Shown: piece after piece, positions 46,470 to 54,909 of the stretch | How the letters are laid out: each line of letters begins with the position of its first letter | Numbering within the stretch: the stretch's first letter is position 1 | Assembly (NCBI GenBank): GCA_946487795.1 | Contig: CAMLUN010000002.1 | Coordinates: 1-64,000 of the forward strand | Reading direction: 5' to 3' | Source of the DNA: an uncultured Lactobacillus sp. | GTDB taxonomy: Bacteria; Bacillota; Bacilli; Lactobacillales; Lactobacillaceae | Length of the DNA stretch: 64,000 bases | Position numbers and translations under genes: made by a program | Notes under the pieces: generated by a model | What the model saw: only the letters and a program-made list of their open reading frames with translations | Told to the model about the DNA's origin: nothing | Databases searched by the model: none

Positions 46470-47498
46470 ATGAGTATTATGAAGACTAAGTCATTCTGGA
46501 TTGCTGCTATTATGACCTTAATTTGTTCTGTTGCTGGGGTGCTTTTAGCAAAACTACCTTATGTCAACTTGATTGGAGCATTGGTTATTGCTTTATTATT
46601 AGGTATTGCCATGCAGTTGACTCCTGCTAGCTTGCGTAATGAAGCTCAAGGCGGCATCGGATTTATTTCTAACAAATTTTTACGTCTTGGTATTATTCTT
46701 CTTGGTTTCCGCTTAAACCTAGAAAAACTTGCTGCCGCTGGGGTTAAGACTATTTTGGTTGCAGCTATTGGGGTTACCGGAACGATTGTCCTCACTTATT
46801 GGCTTAGTCGAAAGTTTGGTGCAGAAGATGAATTAGCTATCCTTTCTGCTTGTGGCTGTGGTATTTGTGGAGCGGCTGCTGTAATGGGGGTTTCACCACA
46901 AATTGAAACTGACAACGAGGAGCGCAAACGAGAAAATGAAGTATTAGCTGTTGCCGTTGTTTGTGTAATGGGGACAGTCTTTACTTTAGTTGAAATTGGA
47001 ATCAAACCATTACTCGGACTTACCGATCCACAGTTTGGAATTGTGGCTGGTGGTTCATTACATGAAATTGCTCATGCCGTTGCAGCCGGGGGAGCTTTTG
47101 GTGAAGCAAGTTTAGATAACGCCCTTATTATGAAACTTTCACGGGTTCTTCTCTTAGCGCCAGTCGCTTTAATTGTTGGTTACTGGTATCAACACCGCCT
47201 TATAGTTGAAAGTGAAGAAGAACATACTAAAGAACCAAAGAAATTACCAATTCCTTGGTTCCTCGGTGGTTTTATTTTAACTAGTGTGTTAGGAACCTTT
47301 CTTCCATTCTCACCAGCCTTTCTTGATGCACTTGTTCAAGCAGCCTATATCTTTTTAGGAATGGCAATGGCTGCATTAGGTGTTTCAGTAAACTTTAAGG
47401 TTATTTTTAAACGTGGAGGGGCCGTTTTTGGCGCGGCTGTGATTAGCTCAACCTGTTTATTGGTATTTATGATTATTATGAGTAAAATATTCTTCTAA
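46470..47498 (+). CDS. YeiH-family putative sulfate exporter
   Basis: The 342-residue membrane protein has about 10 hydrophobic segments and the conserved SACGCGICGAAAVMGVSP and GGSLHEIAHAVAAGGAFG segments of the YeiH (UPF0324) family. Its function is only loosely known. A G-rich ribosome site lies 12 nt before ATG 46470; ATG 46479 is an alternative start. It is monocistronic with a terminator downstream. Confidence 0.87.
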   Translation: MSIMKTKSFWIAAIMTLICSVAGVLLAKLPYVNLIGALVIALLLGIAMQLTPASLRNEAQGGIGFISNKFLRLGIILLGFRLNLEKLAAAGVKTILVAAIGVTGTIVLTYWLSRKFGAEDELAILSACGCGICGAAAVMGVSPQIETDNEERKRENEVLAVAVVCVMGTVFTLVEIGIKPLLGLTDPQFGIVAGGSLHEIAHAVAAGGAFGEASLDNALIMKLSRVLLLAPVALIVGYWYQHRLIVESEEEHTKEPKKLPIPWFLGGFILTSVLGTFLPFSPAFLDALVQAAYIFLGMAMAALGVSVNFKVIFKRGGAVFGAAVISSTCLLVFMIIMSKIFF

Positions 47499-47504
47499 GT
47501 TATT

Positions 47505-47571
47505 AAAAGCGTTAAATTGAGGATTTATTTTAGTGGCATATAGCCATTCCGCCAATTTAACGCTTTTTATT
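47505..47571. terminator. Terminator after the YeiH-family gene
   Basis: A 15-bp perfect stem (47505-47519 with 47553-47567) encloses a loop with a smaller TGGC/GCCA hairpin, with T-rich flanks, between convergent genes. Confidence 0.85.
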
Positions 47572-47580
47572 TATATTCTT

Positions 47581-48120
47581 CTATTTAACCGTCTTTCCCA
47601 GCTGGTAAGCTTCTTCAACATGTTTAGCTAGTTTTTGATTATTCCAAGAATCAGCTGCGAGCACCTCTCCTACTTTATCCCAACGCATATATTCAAGCAA
47701 TTGCTTAAAATATAAGTTAAGTGAAGCAAAGGCATCTGCTTGACCATAACCACTCACTAAAGTAATAGCTTTCTTTCCGCCATGAGGTTCATGGTTATAG
47801 CTGTAGAAACGATCAATCACTGCTTTTAGCGCTGCATTGATCCCGTAATAATATAGCGAACTAACCAAGACTACCATATCTGCCGCTAACAGCTTAGGCA
47901 TTACTTCATTAGTAATAACATCATTCGGTTCAATCGCAACTTCTTGTCCGGGATGATTGTCCTCCAATTTAATCATCGAAAATTCATCGGTCCGGCGTCC
48001 AGCATCAAAGCGATAAACTTCATTTCCTGCTTCAGTTGCGCCCTTAACAAAGGCATCTGCTAATTGCTCAGAAGTTCCTGGATGATGGGGACTTCCTGTT
48101 AATACAATAATCTTCATCAT
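47581..48120 (-). CDS. Flavodoxin-like NAD(P)H-dependent FMN reductase
   Basis: The 179-residue protein begins KIIVLTGSPHHPGTSEQLADAF, the FMN phosphate-binding loop of the flavodoxin-like NADPH-dependent reductase family, with SSLYYYGINAALKAVIDR later. It probably reduces quinones, flavins or similar compounds; the substrate is unknown. Confidence 0.87.
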   Translation of the reverse strand: MMKIIVLTGSPHHPGTSEQLADAFVKGATEAGNEVYRFDAGRRTDEFSMIKLEDNHPGQEVAIEPNDVITNEVMPKLLAADMVVLVSSLYYYGINAALKAVIDRFYSYNHEPHGGKKAITLVSGYGQADAFASLNLYFKQLLEYMRWDKVGEVLAADSWNNQKLAKHVEEAYQLGKTVK

Positions 48121-48207
48121 GATCCCGTCCTTTCTTATTTAATTATAGTGATAGTTCGACTAAATTAGAAATAGAAACATTGAATATTAATAGATAACTA
48201 AAATGAA

Positions 48208-48312
48208 TTAACGAGGCCAACTAAAGATTTTCAACCAATTTAACTTAGTACGCTCTCGTTTTTGTTCTTCCTTAATGTATGAACGATCCGTAATGAAATG
48301 AAAGATATTCAT
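48208..48312 (-). CDS. Small ORF (34 aa) coupled to the cysteine synthase gene
   Basis: The frame MNIFHFITDRSYIKEEQKRE continues to WLKIFSWPR and is basic. Its ATG lies 2 nt after the cysK stop, with AGGA 6 nt upstream (inside the cysK end), as in translationally coupled genes. I do not recognise it. Evidence is limited to the ribosome site and spacing. Confidence 0.45.
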   Translation of the reverse strand: MNIFHFITDRSYIKEEQKRERTKLNWLKIFSWPR

Positions 48313-48314
48313 GC

Positions 48315-49229
48315 CTATTCCTCATAAATATGTTCACTAAGGTAGCGCTCGCTTGAATCAGGAAATACCGTGACTAAATTAGCCCCGTGTGGCAATTCTT
48401 TAGCAACTTCTAAACTTGCCGCAAGCGCAGCCCCACTAGAGCTACCAATAAAGAGGCCGAGATTTTTAGCAACCCAGCGAACATAATAGAATGCATCCTC
48501 ATCACTGATTGTTTTTACCCCGGTATAATCTAAGTCCTTGAAAAACGGTGGAATAAACTCCACTCCAATTCCTTCTGTACGGTGACTATGGGCTGGACCC
48601 CCATTTAAAATCGATCCGGCTGGTTCAACAATATAGCCTTTTAATTCTGGGTAAGCATCTTGGAGCGCCTTTTGAATTCCCGCAAAAGTGCCACCACTTC
48701 CTGCACCAGCTACAAAGGCCGCCAGCGGTTTATTAGCAAGATCAGCTAAAATTTCCGGTCCCAAGGTGCGTTGATAAACATCAGCATTCGCTGGATTCTG
48801 GAATTGTAAAGGCACGTAAGCATCCCCGATTTCAGCAGCTAATTCTTTGGCGGCCGCAATTGCTCCTTTGATCCCTTCTTCACTCGGAGTATTAATCACT
48901 TCGGCTCCCAACGCACGCATTAATGTTTGCTTTTCAAAACTAAACTTTTCTGGTACCACTAATTTAACTGGTAAATGATATTTTAATGCTGCTAAAGCGA
49001 CTCCAATCCCTGTATTTCCGGCAGTTGGCTCGATGATTGTCGTTGTATCTTTTATTTTTCCTTCTTCCATTCCTCGCTGGATTAGCGCCATCCCCAAACG
49101 ATCCTTGATACTGCCACCTGGGTTAAACATTTCGAGCTTAGCATAAATATTAACGTCATTCGGAGTCTTCATCGGCAAGTGCATCAAGGGGGTGTGACCA
49201 ATCAAATCATAAGTATTTTCAACTAACAT
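48315..49229 (-). CDS. cysK: PLP-dependent cysteine synthase / cystathionine beta-synthase family enzyme
   Basis: A 304-residue fold-type II PLP enzyme with the cofactor Lys42 in [19 protein letters not shown] and the phosphate loop AGSGGTFAG. The usual motif is TSGNT; TAGNT also occurs in cystathionine-beta-synthase-like members, so homocysteine could be a substrate. The start is ATG 49229 with AAGGA upstream; a longer frame to 49280 would enter the structured leader. A leader peptide with three Cys codons precedes it, which supports a role in cysteine supply. Confidence 0.87.
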   Translation of the reverse strand: MLVENTYDLIGHTPLMHLPMKTPNDVNIYAKLEMFNPGGSIKDRLGMALIQRGMEEGKIKDTTTIIEPTAGNTGIGVALAALKYHLPVKLVVPEKFSFEKQTLMRALGAEVINTPSEEGIKGAIAAAKELAAEIGDAYVPLQFQNPANADVYQRTLGPEILADLANKPLAAFVAGAGSGGTFAGIQKALQDAYPELKGYIVEPAGSILNGGPAHSHRTEGIGVEFIPPFFKDLDYTGVKTISDEDAFYYVRWVAKNLGLFIGSSSGAALAASLEVAKELPHGANLVTVFPDSSERYLSEHIYEE

Positions 49230-49257
49230 AATAGTTCCTTCTTCCTCAGAAAAGTAA

Positions 49258-49369
49258 GTGGGAATTAACCTCCTCGACAAGGCGGTGGGCTAAGGATAGA
49301 ATGGTGATTAGCACGGCACGGGCTGATTATCGTTCGAACTTAGCCTCGAGCCTTGTGGTTAATTTCCAC
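49258..49369 (-). ncRNA. Large foldback in the cysK 5' region
   Basis: Nested arms pair 49258-49270 with 49357-49369 (one mismatch), 49277-49283 with 49350-49356 (perfect), 49288-49294 with 49339-49345 (perfect), with an inner 9-bp hairpin around GCACGGCACGGGC. It lies between the leader terminator and the cysK ribosome site. It could be a second regulatory fold or a palindromic mobile repeat. It lacks the T-box consensus. Confidence 0.55.
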
Positions 49370-49392
49370 GATATCGTAACAATATACCTATA

Positions 49393-49436
49393 AAAAACGA
49401 GGCTGTTGAAAAAACAAAAGTTTTTTCTCAGCCTCG
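49393..49436 (-). terminator. Intrinsic terminator in the cysK leader
   Basis: On the minus strand a stem CGAGGCTG(AG)AAAAAAC with its partner is followed by six T. It lies between the leader peptide and cysK, so it must be bypassed for cysK expression. Confidence 0.85.
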
Positions 49437-49468
49437 CCTTATGTGTTATCAACTTGATAGTAATTCAA

Positions 49469-49555
49469 TTAAAAATGAGTATACCAAAAAGTGAGTCGCA
49501 TAAGACGCGATTCACAACAACAAATATTTGCGTTAACAAAATAATTGTTTTCCAT
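49469..49555 (-). CDS. Cysteine leader peptide (28 aa, three consecutive Cys)
   Basis: The peptide reads MENNYFVNANICCCESRLMR and ends TFWYTHF. GAGGA precedes ATG by about 8 nt, and a promoter lies just upstream. The three TGT codons (49514-49522) are directly followed by a hairpin (49491-49515), then the stop and a terminator before cysK. This is the layout of amino-acid attenuators such as trp and his leaders. Confidence 0.75.
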   Translation of the reverse strand: MENNYFVNANICCCESRLMRLTFWYTHF

Positions 49556-49586
49556 TGGTAATTTCCTCGTATTTCAAATTACAGTA

Positions 49587-49615
49587 ATAATAACTAGTTA
49601 AAAGTAAGTTGTCAA
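49587..49615 (-). promoter_or_regulatory. Consensus promoter of the cysK leader
   Basis: On the minus strand TTGACA (49610-49615) and TATTAT (49587-49592) are 17 bp apart. The leader peptide begins about 30 nt downstream. Confidence 0.85.
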
Positions 49616-49620
49616 GAAAA

Positions 49621-49640
49621 TTTACATAGACAGGTGTAAA
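49621..49640. promoter_or_regulatory. Inverted repeat TTTACA-N8-TGTAAA upstream of hemH
   Basis: A perfect 6-bp inverted repeat with an 8-bp spacer lies between the cysK leader promoter and hemH, about 20 bp before the TATAAA (49658-49663) that may be the hemH -10. It may be an operator for a metal or redox regulator; none is identified. Confidence 0.45.
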
Positions 49641-49678
49641 ATAAAAAAGAATCATTTTATAAAACAGGAGCGCTACAC

Positions 49679-50611
49679 ATGAAAAAGAACGGACTATTAT
49701 TAGTCAATCTCGGTTCACCCGATACGCCAACAACTCCCGACGTTAAGCGTTATTTGAAAGAATTTCTCAGCGATCGGAATGTTATCGAAATGCCACCAGC
49801 ACTATGGCAACCACTCCTTCGCGGAATTATTCTTCCAACTCGGTCATGGCGATCAGCGACTTTTTATCGTAATTGTTGGACAAAAGATGGGTCTCCATTG
49901 ATTGTCTACACAGAACGGTTGGTTGCTAAGGTCCAGAAATTGATGCCGGAGTGGATTGTCAAAATGGCAATGACCTATGGCAAGCCTAAAATTAGTGACA
50001 CAATTGTCGAAATGAAAAAGGAATGTCAAAATATTACGGTTCTCCCTCTCTTCCCTTTTTTCACTAAAAGTACAACCCAAACGGTTATTGACAAGGTAAA
50101 GGATGCTGATCCAGAAGCGAAAATAATTGATCGTTTCTCGGCAGAAGAAGATTATTTAGACTTATTGGCTAAGCAAATCCAAACGGCATGGGATAAAGGG
50201 AAATATGACAAATTACTCATTTCGTATCATGGAATTCCGACAGCCATGGTTAATCATGGTGATCCTTATCGTGATGAAACAGAAGCGGCCACCGCGGAAC
50301 TGATTAAACGGCTGGACATTCCTGAAAAGCAAATTAAGATGGCTTACCAATCTAAGTTTGGCCCAATGCCATGGTTAAAACCTTACCTCCGGAATACGCT
50401 GCTTAATGAGGCACAACTCGGTCATCGTGATGTGTTAGTCGTTGCTCCATCATTTGTAGCGGACTGTTTAGAAACATTAGAAGAAGATCAAGTGCAGAAC
50501 TATCAAGTCTTTCGTGAAAATGGCGGAAATAACCTTGTAATGGTCCCTTCGCTCAATGACTCACCAGAATTTGCTCAGTTTATTACTGATCTTGTGCAAC
50601 GAAAGGGATAA
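49679..50611 (+). CDS. hemH: Ferrochelatase
   Basis: The 310-residue protein begins KNGLLLVNLGSPDTP and has the catalytic-His segment SYHGIP and the ferrochelatase FVADCLETLEE region. It inserts Fe(II) into a porphyrin; Gram-positive members often use coproporphyrin. No other heme genes are nearby, so it likely works on imported porphyrin. It is followed after 2 nt by mntH. Confidence 0.93.
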   Translation: MKKNGLLLVNLGSPDTPTTPDVKRYLKEFLSDRNVIEMPPALWQPLLRGIILPTRSWRSATFYRNCWTKDGSPLIVYTERLVAKVQKLMPEWIVKMAMTYGKPKISDTIVEMKKECQNITVLPLFPFFTKSTTQTVIDKVKDADPEAKIIDRFSAEEDYLDLLAKQIQTAWDKGKYDKLLISYHGIPTAMVNHGDPYRDETEAATAELIKRLDIPEKQIKMAYQSKFGPMPWLKPYLRNTLLNEAQLGHRDVLVVAPSFVADCLETLEEDQVQNYQVFRENGGNNLVMVPSLNDSPEFAQFITDLVQRKG

Positions 50612-50613
50612 AA

Positions 50614-51918
50614 ATGGAACGGAAAAGTTTAGACGAAATCAATGGGAGTGTTGATGTACCAAATGTCTATCAAAGTGCATTTTGGCAGAAATTTCTCGCT
50701 TATAGTGGTCCCGGTGCTTTAGTCGCCGTTGGTTATATGGATCCAGGTAATTGGTTAACGTCGCTTGCTGGTGGTAGCCAATACCGCTATCAGCTATTAG
50801 TAGTCCTTTTTACTGCCATTTTAATCGCTATGTATATGCAATCTTTAGCAATCAAACTCGGCGTTACCACCCGAACCGACCTCGCCCAAGCAATTGCGCG
50901 GCGTTTACCTACTCCCCTGCGGATTGCTCTGTGGTTATTTAATGAAATAGCGATGATGGCAACGGACTTAACCGGAGTCGTTGGAACTGCTGTCGCCTTA
51001 AACATGTTATTCAAGCTGCCCTTACTTATCGGCGTCCTGCTAACAATTGCGGACGTGCTAGTTGTCTTATTTTTCCTTCATTTTGGGATCCGCCGAATTG
51101 AATTTATCGTTTTAACTGCTATTCTGGTTGTCGGCGCCATCTTTGCGATTGAAGTCTGTCGGGCCCGCCCTGAATTTTCCGCGATCATGGACGGTTTTGT
51201 TCCTCGTTCCACAATTTTTACTAATCACAGTGAGTTGCTAATTAGTTTAGGGATTGTCGGCGCCACGATTATGCCCCATAATATTTATCTTCATTCCTCC
51301 CTGGCGCAAAGTCGACGCTACGATGAACATGATCCAAAGCAAGTCAAAGAAACGCTCCGTTTTGCTAACTGGGATTCATTAATTCACCTTTTTGCAGCCT
51401 TCATCGTCAACGCCCTTCTGCTTGTACTAGGCGGAACCCTCTTCTTTCATGCGGCAAGTCTCGGTAGTCTTGAGGATGTCTTTTTCGGGCTAAAGAATCC
51501 CCATATCGTTGGTGCTCTAGCAAGCCCATTAATGAGTTGGCTCTTTGCCTTTGCTCTTTTGGTAACTGGTTTAATCTCCTCCATCACTAGTACCTTGGCT
51601 GGACAAATTGTCATGGAAGGATTTATCAATATTCGCCTCCCACTCTGGAAAAGGCGTCTCCTTACTCGAGCCGTAACCCTTGTGCCAATCCTAATTATCG
51701 GCTTCATGATTAATTTTAACGAAGAGCAATTTGAGCAACTCATCATTTATGCGCAAATCGTCCTCAGTATCGCCTTGCCATTTACGCTCTATCCCCTTGT
51801 TGCTTTGACAGGCAATAAGAAACTGATGAGACCACACGTTAATTCACCATGGCAAACCGTCCTTGGATATGTTTTGGCTAGTTTGGTTACTGGGTTGAAC
51901 TTGCTGGTGTTGGTATAA
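50614..51918 (+). CDS. mntH: Nramp-family manganese/divalent metal transporter
   Basis: The 434-residue protein has the Nramp metal-site motifs DPGN (Asp43-Asn46) in the first helix and MPHN in the sixth. About 11 helices. Proton-coupled Mn(II) or Fe(II) import. It is directly downstream of hemH (2-nt gap), suggesting co-expression of metal uptake and metal insertion. Confidence 0.93.
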   Translation: MERKSLDEINGSVDVPNVYQSAFWQKFLAYSGPGALVAVGYMDPGNWLTSLAGGSQYRYQLLVVLFTAILIAMYMQSLAIKLGVTTRTDLAQAIARRLPTPLRIALWLFNEIAMMATDLTGVVGTAVALNMLFKLPLLIGVLLTIADVLVVLFFLHFGIRRIEFIVLTAILVVGAIFAIEVCRARPEFSAIMDGFVPRSTIFTNHSELLISLGIVGATIMPHNIYLHSSLAQSRRYDEHDPKQVKETLRFANWDSLIHLFAAFIVNALLLVLGGTLFFHAASLGSLEDVFFGLKNPHIVGALASPLMSWLFAFALLVTGLISSITSTLAGQIVMEGFINIRLPLWKRRLLTRAVTLVPILIIGFMINFNEEQFEQLIIYAQIVLSIALPFTLYPLVALTGNKKLMRPHVNSPWQTVLGYVLASLVTGLNLLVLV

Positions 51919-51921
51919 TTT

Positions 51922-52013
51922 TTTCAGCTTTTTTATATTATTTTCAGTGTTCTCATTTTTCTTGTTTTATTCAGTATTTTCCCTTTATTTTCAGTAATTA
52001 GAAATGCTATATT
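51922..52013 (+). promoter_or_regulatory. LytTR-type direct repeats and promoter of the response-regulator gene
   Basis: TTTCAG at 51922-51927 and 51942-51947, and ATTCAG/TTTCAG at 51969-51974 and 51989-51994, form two pairs, each with exactly 20 bp spacing. The last repeat is 13 bp before TATATT (52008-52013). Paired repeats at about two helical turns are typical of LytTR regulators, suggesting autoregulation. Confidence 0.65.
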
Positions 52014-52045
52014 CATAAGCGGAATATTACAAGGGAAAGAGAAAT

Positions 52046-52774
52046 ATGTTAAATGTATTTATTTTAGAGGACGATTTAGTCCAATTACAGCAAATGAAAA
52101 ATGACGTTGATAAAATTGGTACTGATTTAGGCATCGAAATTGAAAGCAAAACATTTAGTAATATTAGCGATCTCAAAAATACTCTTCCGCAGCCAAGCCG
52201 CTCAAATATTTTCATTTTAGACTTGGAAATTAACGGAATTAAAAATGCTGGCCTTGAGCTCAGTAAAAAGATCCGCGCTCATGACCAGCTTGCTTCGTTA
52301 ATTTTTATTACTATTCACGATGAATTTTTGTATCGTACCTATAAGTATCGGGTTAGTGCCCTTGACTTTATTGCTAAAGATTATGGCAATATCTATGATG
52401 AATTAGAGAAAGATATTCAACAAGTCCATAAACAGTTGCAAACGAATAATACTGAGAAGCCATTTACTTACAAAGATTATTCCAACACCATTAATGTTGA
52501 CTTCATGAATATCAACTATTTTGAATCAAATTCAACTAATTCACACTCATCAATTTTAAATACCGTTAATAATCAACAGCGACAGTTAAACTACAACCTT
52601 CGCGATATTGAAAAACTAGATAATCGCTTTTTCCGTGCTCATCGAAGCTATCTTGTTAATTTAAAACAGATAGATCATGTCGATCCCAGAAAAGGAATTA
52701 TCTATTTCTATAATGGAGAGGAATGTCCGGTTAGTAAGCTACACATAAGAAAACTATTAGGCCTTATTGCTTAA
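52046..52774 (+). CDS. LytTR-family response regulator (AgrA/PlnC type)
   Basis: The receiver domain spans about residues 1-125, with acidic residues in ILEDD and phospho-acceptor Asp59 in FILDLE. A LytTR DNA-binding domain covers about 140-240 (RFFRAHRSYLVNLKQIDHVD). The 242-residue length is typical. Its partner kinase is at 53401-54786, beyond an oppositely oriented gene. No pheromone-like ORF was seen close by. Confidence 0.92.
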   Translation: MLNVFILEDDLVQLQQMKNDVDKIGTDLGIEIESKTFSNISDLKNTLPQPSRSNIFILDLEINGIKNAGLELSKKIRAHDQLASLIFITIHDEFLYRTYKYRVSALDFIAKDYGNIYDELEKDIQQVHKQLQTNNTEKPFTYKDYSNTINVDFMNINYFESNSTNSHSSILNTVNNQQRQLNYNLRDIEKLDNRFFRAHRSYLVNLKQIDHVDPRKGIIYFYNGEECPVSKLHIRKLLGLIA

Positions 52775-52778
52775 TGAG

Positions 52779-53375
52779 TTAGTACGAAATTGTTAGATAA
52801 AAGTACACTCGTGGATCATTGCTAACAATCATTCGCCAATTCTTAATATCATATTTACCATGGCGACTATATTTATATTCTTCATAATGTCCGTCTGGGT
52901 ATTTAAGTATTCCACCATTCTTTGTATCTTCAAATTTCACATGTTGTTTCGGATTATTTTTGTAAATCTTTTCAAACTTCTTAATAGTTATATGATCCAT
53001 TTCGGATTTTGAGTGAAACTCTAATATTTGATTATAACGCTTTTCCTGATGGGGTAAAGTATAAAATACTAAGTACCTCATATAAAGAGTTTTTCGTTGC
53101 CTGTTCTGATAGATAAAGCACATTTTATCTAACTTTCCACCTATTTTGCTTTGAGAATGATATCGAATACCATAAACTATTGAACAACTTAAAACAAATA
53201 ATATAAGAATAATTGTAATAGTCGTTTTCCTTTTATTTATTTTTCTACTTAATTTATTCTTGCTATTTTTCAACTGTTTTGGTAATTTTCTGCCACAATT
53301 TATACACTGGTACTGGTTTAACGGATTTATCATTCCACAATTTGGGCATGTAATTCCTTTAATTTTTTCATTCAT
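52779..53375 (-). CDS. Zinc-ribbon single-pass membrane protein between the regulator and kinase genes
   Basis: The 198-residue protein has an N-terminal zinc ribbon (CPNCG...CINCG), a basic linker, one membrane segment (about residues 50-70) and an outside domain of about 125 residues. It runs opposite to the flanking regulator and kinase genes, which leave only 4 and 25 bp. Its promoter must lie inside the kinase gene. It resembles in layout the zinc-ribbon proteins at 55375 and 56166. Its function is unknown. Confidence 0.75.
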   Translation of the reverse strand: MNEKIKGITCPNCGMINPLNQYQCINCGRKLPKQLKNSKNKLSRKINKRKTTITIILILFVLSCSIVYGIRYHSQSKIGGKLDKMCFIYQNRQRKTLYMRYLVFYTLPHQEKRYNQILEFHSKSEMDHITIKKFEKIYKNNPKQHVKFEDTKNGGILKYPDGHYEEYKYSRHGKYDIKNWRMIVSNDPRVYFYLTISY

Positions 53376-53400
53376 TTATTCTATCCTCAAGGAGTTTTTT

Positions 53401-54786
53401 ATGTTTTATTTTATACCATTAACTTACCGTAGTTTTTTTCAATATATGACCCCAATTGAAATATTCTTAAATCTTTTAATGATTTTTACTTTTGGTTATG
53501 TATATATAGTCCTATTTAAAAAAATTCTTAATAAAACTTTTCCAATCCTTCTTCAAATTTTTTTAATTTTATTTTATCTTCAAGGTACTACTAGTACAGT
53601 TGGATTATTAATCTATATTACCATTGCTATCATCCTCCTTTATTATTGGGGATTTACACGCACATTAAGTTTTAATACAATTAGTTTTACCTTAATTTTT
53701 GTCATATCCTACGTTACATTTTTAAATACCTCTGTAGAGATTTTATGGTATTGGCTTATTGGAAAATGGGTTCATTTCAAAAGCTATGCCACAATCGTTT
53801 CTCTAATATTTCCTTATTTTAGAATAACGATCGCTATTATTTTAGCATTCTTACTGCTAAAACATATTAGACCTGTTTTAGTTAATTACATAGAATTCGT
53901 TGTTAATTCATTTCCTTTGTATGGATGGATTATTAATTTTATGGGTATTATCTTTAGACTTAATTCAGGTCAGAAAACATATTCTCTCTTCTCCTCTCCC
54001 CTACAAGCTACTTTAGCAATTATTGCTTTCATTATTGTATACGGGATGGCGATCTATATTCCAACCAAACTACTTCAAAACAAATCTGCTATTCAAAATC
54101 AACGACTTGAACTTGAAAATCTTTCTCAGTATACTAGCCACATTGAAACAATGTATGATGAATTACGAAGATTTAGACATGACTACAAAAATATTCTTCT
54201 CAGCTTAAATGATGCAGTTGAAAACAGAGATATCGACCAGGTTAGTGATATTTTTAAACGAGTAGTAATTCCTACGAACGTTAATGTTGAAACTCGTACT
54301 AGTGTTTTAGGAAAACTTACCGAAGTTAAGAACCTAGAAATAAAAAGTCTTATTTATAGTAAGACAATGGAGGCAATTAATAAGGGAATTAGGGTTGAAA
54401 TTGAAATTGAAAAACCAATTAAGCTCGATACTAACATTCAAATCACAGATATGCTTAGAACTATTTCCATTCTTTTCGATAATGCAATTAATGCAACTCT
54501 AAAAGCTAAGCAGCCTCAAATCAATCTAAGCTTTTTCGAAGATGATGACAAGAATACTCAAGTCTTTCAAATTGGTAACAGTACCCAAGAAGAACTCATT
54601 AATTTATCTAAACTTTCTGGTCGCTTTAACGGCGTACTAACTAATAGTCGCCATGGTTTAGGACTTCGTAATCTTCGCTCAATTTTGGCACGTTATCCAT
54701 TTATTCAGAATAATCGAAGCTCAAAAGATTATTGGTTTGAACAACAAATCGTTATTTATAAAGTTAGCCAAACAAAAAAGAAATAA
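53401..54786 (+). CDS. HPK10-type sensor histidine kinase (AgrC/PlnB-like)
   Basis: The first ~225 residues hold six or so membrane segments. The kinase part follows, with His260 in FRHDYKN, the N-box NAINATLKA and the G-box HGLGLRNLRSI. This is the GHKL kinase of peptide-pheromone systems. The start is 53401 with AAGGAG 6 nt upstream; a longer frame to 53260 overlaps the antisense gene and has no ribosome site. It is probably transcribed together with the regulator across the intervening gene. Confidence 0.92.
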   Translation: MFYFIPLTYRSFFQYMTPIEIFLNLLMIFTFGYVYIVLFKKILNKTFPILLQIFLILFYLQGTTSTVGLLIYITIAIILLYYWGFTRTLSFNTISFTLIFVISYVTFLNTSVEILWYWLIGKWVHFKSYATIVSLIFPYFRITIAIILAFLLLKHIRPVLVNYIEFVVNSFPLYGWIINFMGIIFRLNSGQKTYSLFSSPLQATLAIIAFIIVYGMAIYIPTKLLQNKSAIQNQRLELENLSQYTSHIETMYDELRRFRHDYKNILLSLNDAVENRDIDQVSDIFKRVVIPTNVNVETRTSVLGKLTEVKNLEIKSLIYSKTMEAINKGIRVEIEIEKPIKLDTNIQITDMLRTISILFDNAINATLKAKQPQINLSFFEDDDKNTQVFQIGNSTQEELINLSKLSGRFNGVLTNSRHGLGLRNLRSILARYPFIQNNRSSKDYWFEQQIVIYKVSQTKKK

Positions 54787-54812
54787 CTATTTGTGCAATA
54801 TATGACAAATAG

Positions 54813-54844
54813 TACGGCTCCCATTCCGGTGAGCCGTATTTTTA
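54813..54844 (+). terminator. Terminator after the kinase gene
   Basis: An 8-bp perfect stem (54813-54820 with 54831-54838) and a T run. Confidence 0.88.
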
Positions 54845-54909
54845 TTATCCCTTTAATTATACATTAAAAATTTTGTTTCCTGAATTTCGACCATTCTATT
54901 TTAACAACT

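Noticed and set aside
49230..49380. T-box riboswitch upstream of cysK
   Set aside because: No T-box consensus or specifier-loop/antiterminator pattern could be seen; the leader-peptide attenuator explains the terminator better.
51919..52045. Pheromone precursor gene for the two-component system
   Set aside because: No small ORF with a double-glycine leader or similar feature was found near the regulator or kinase.
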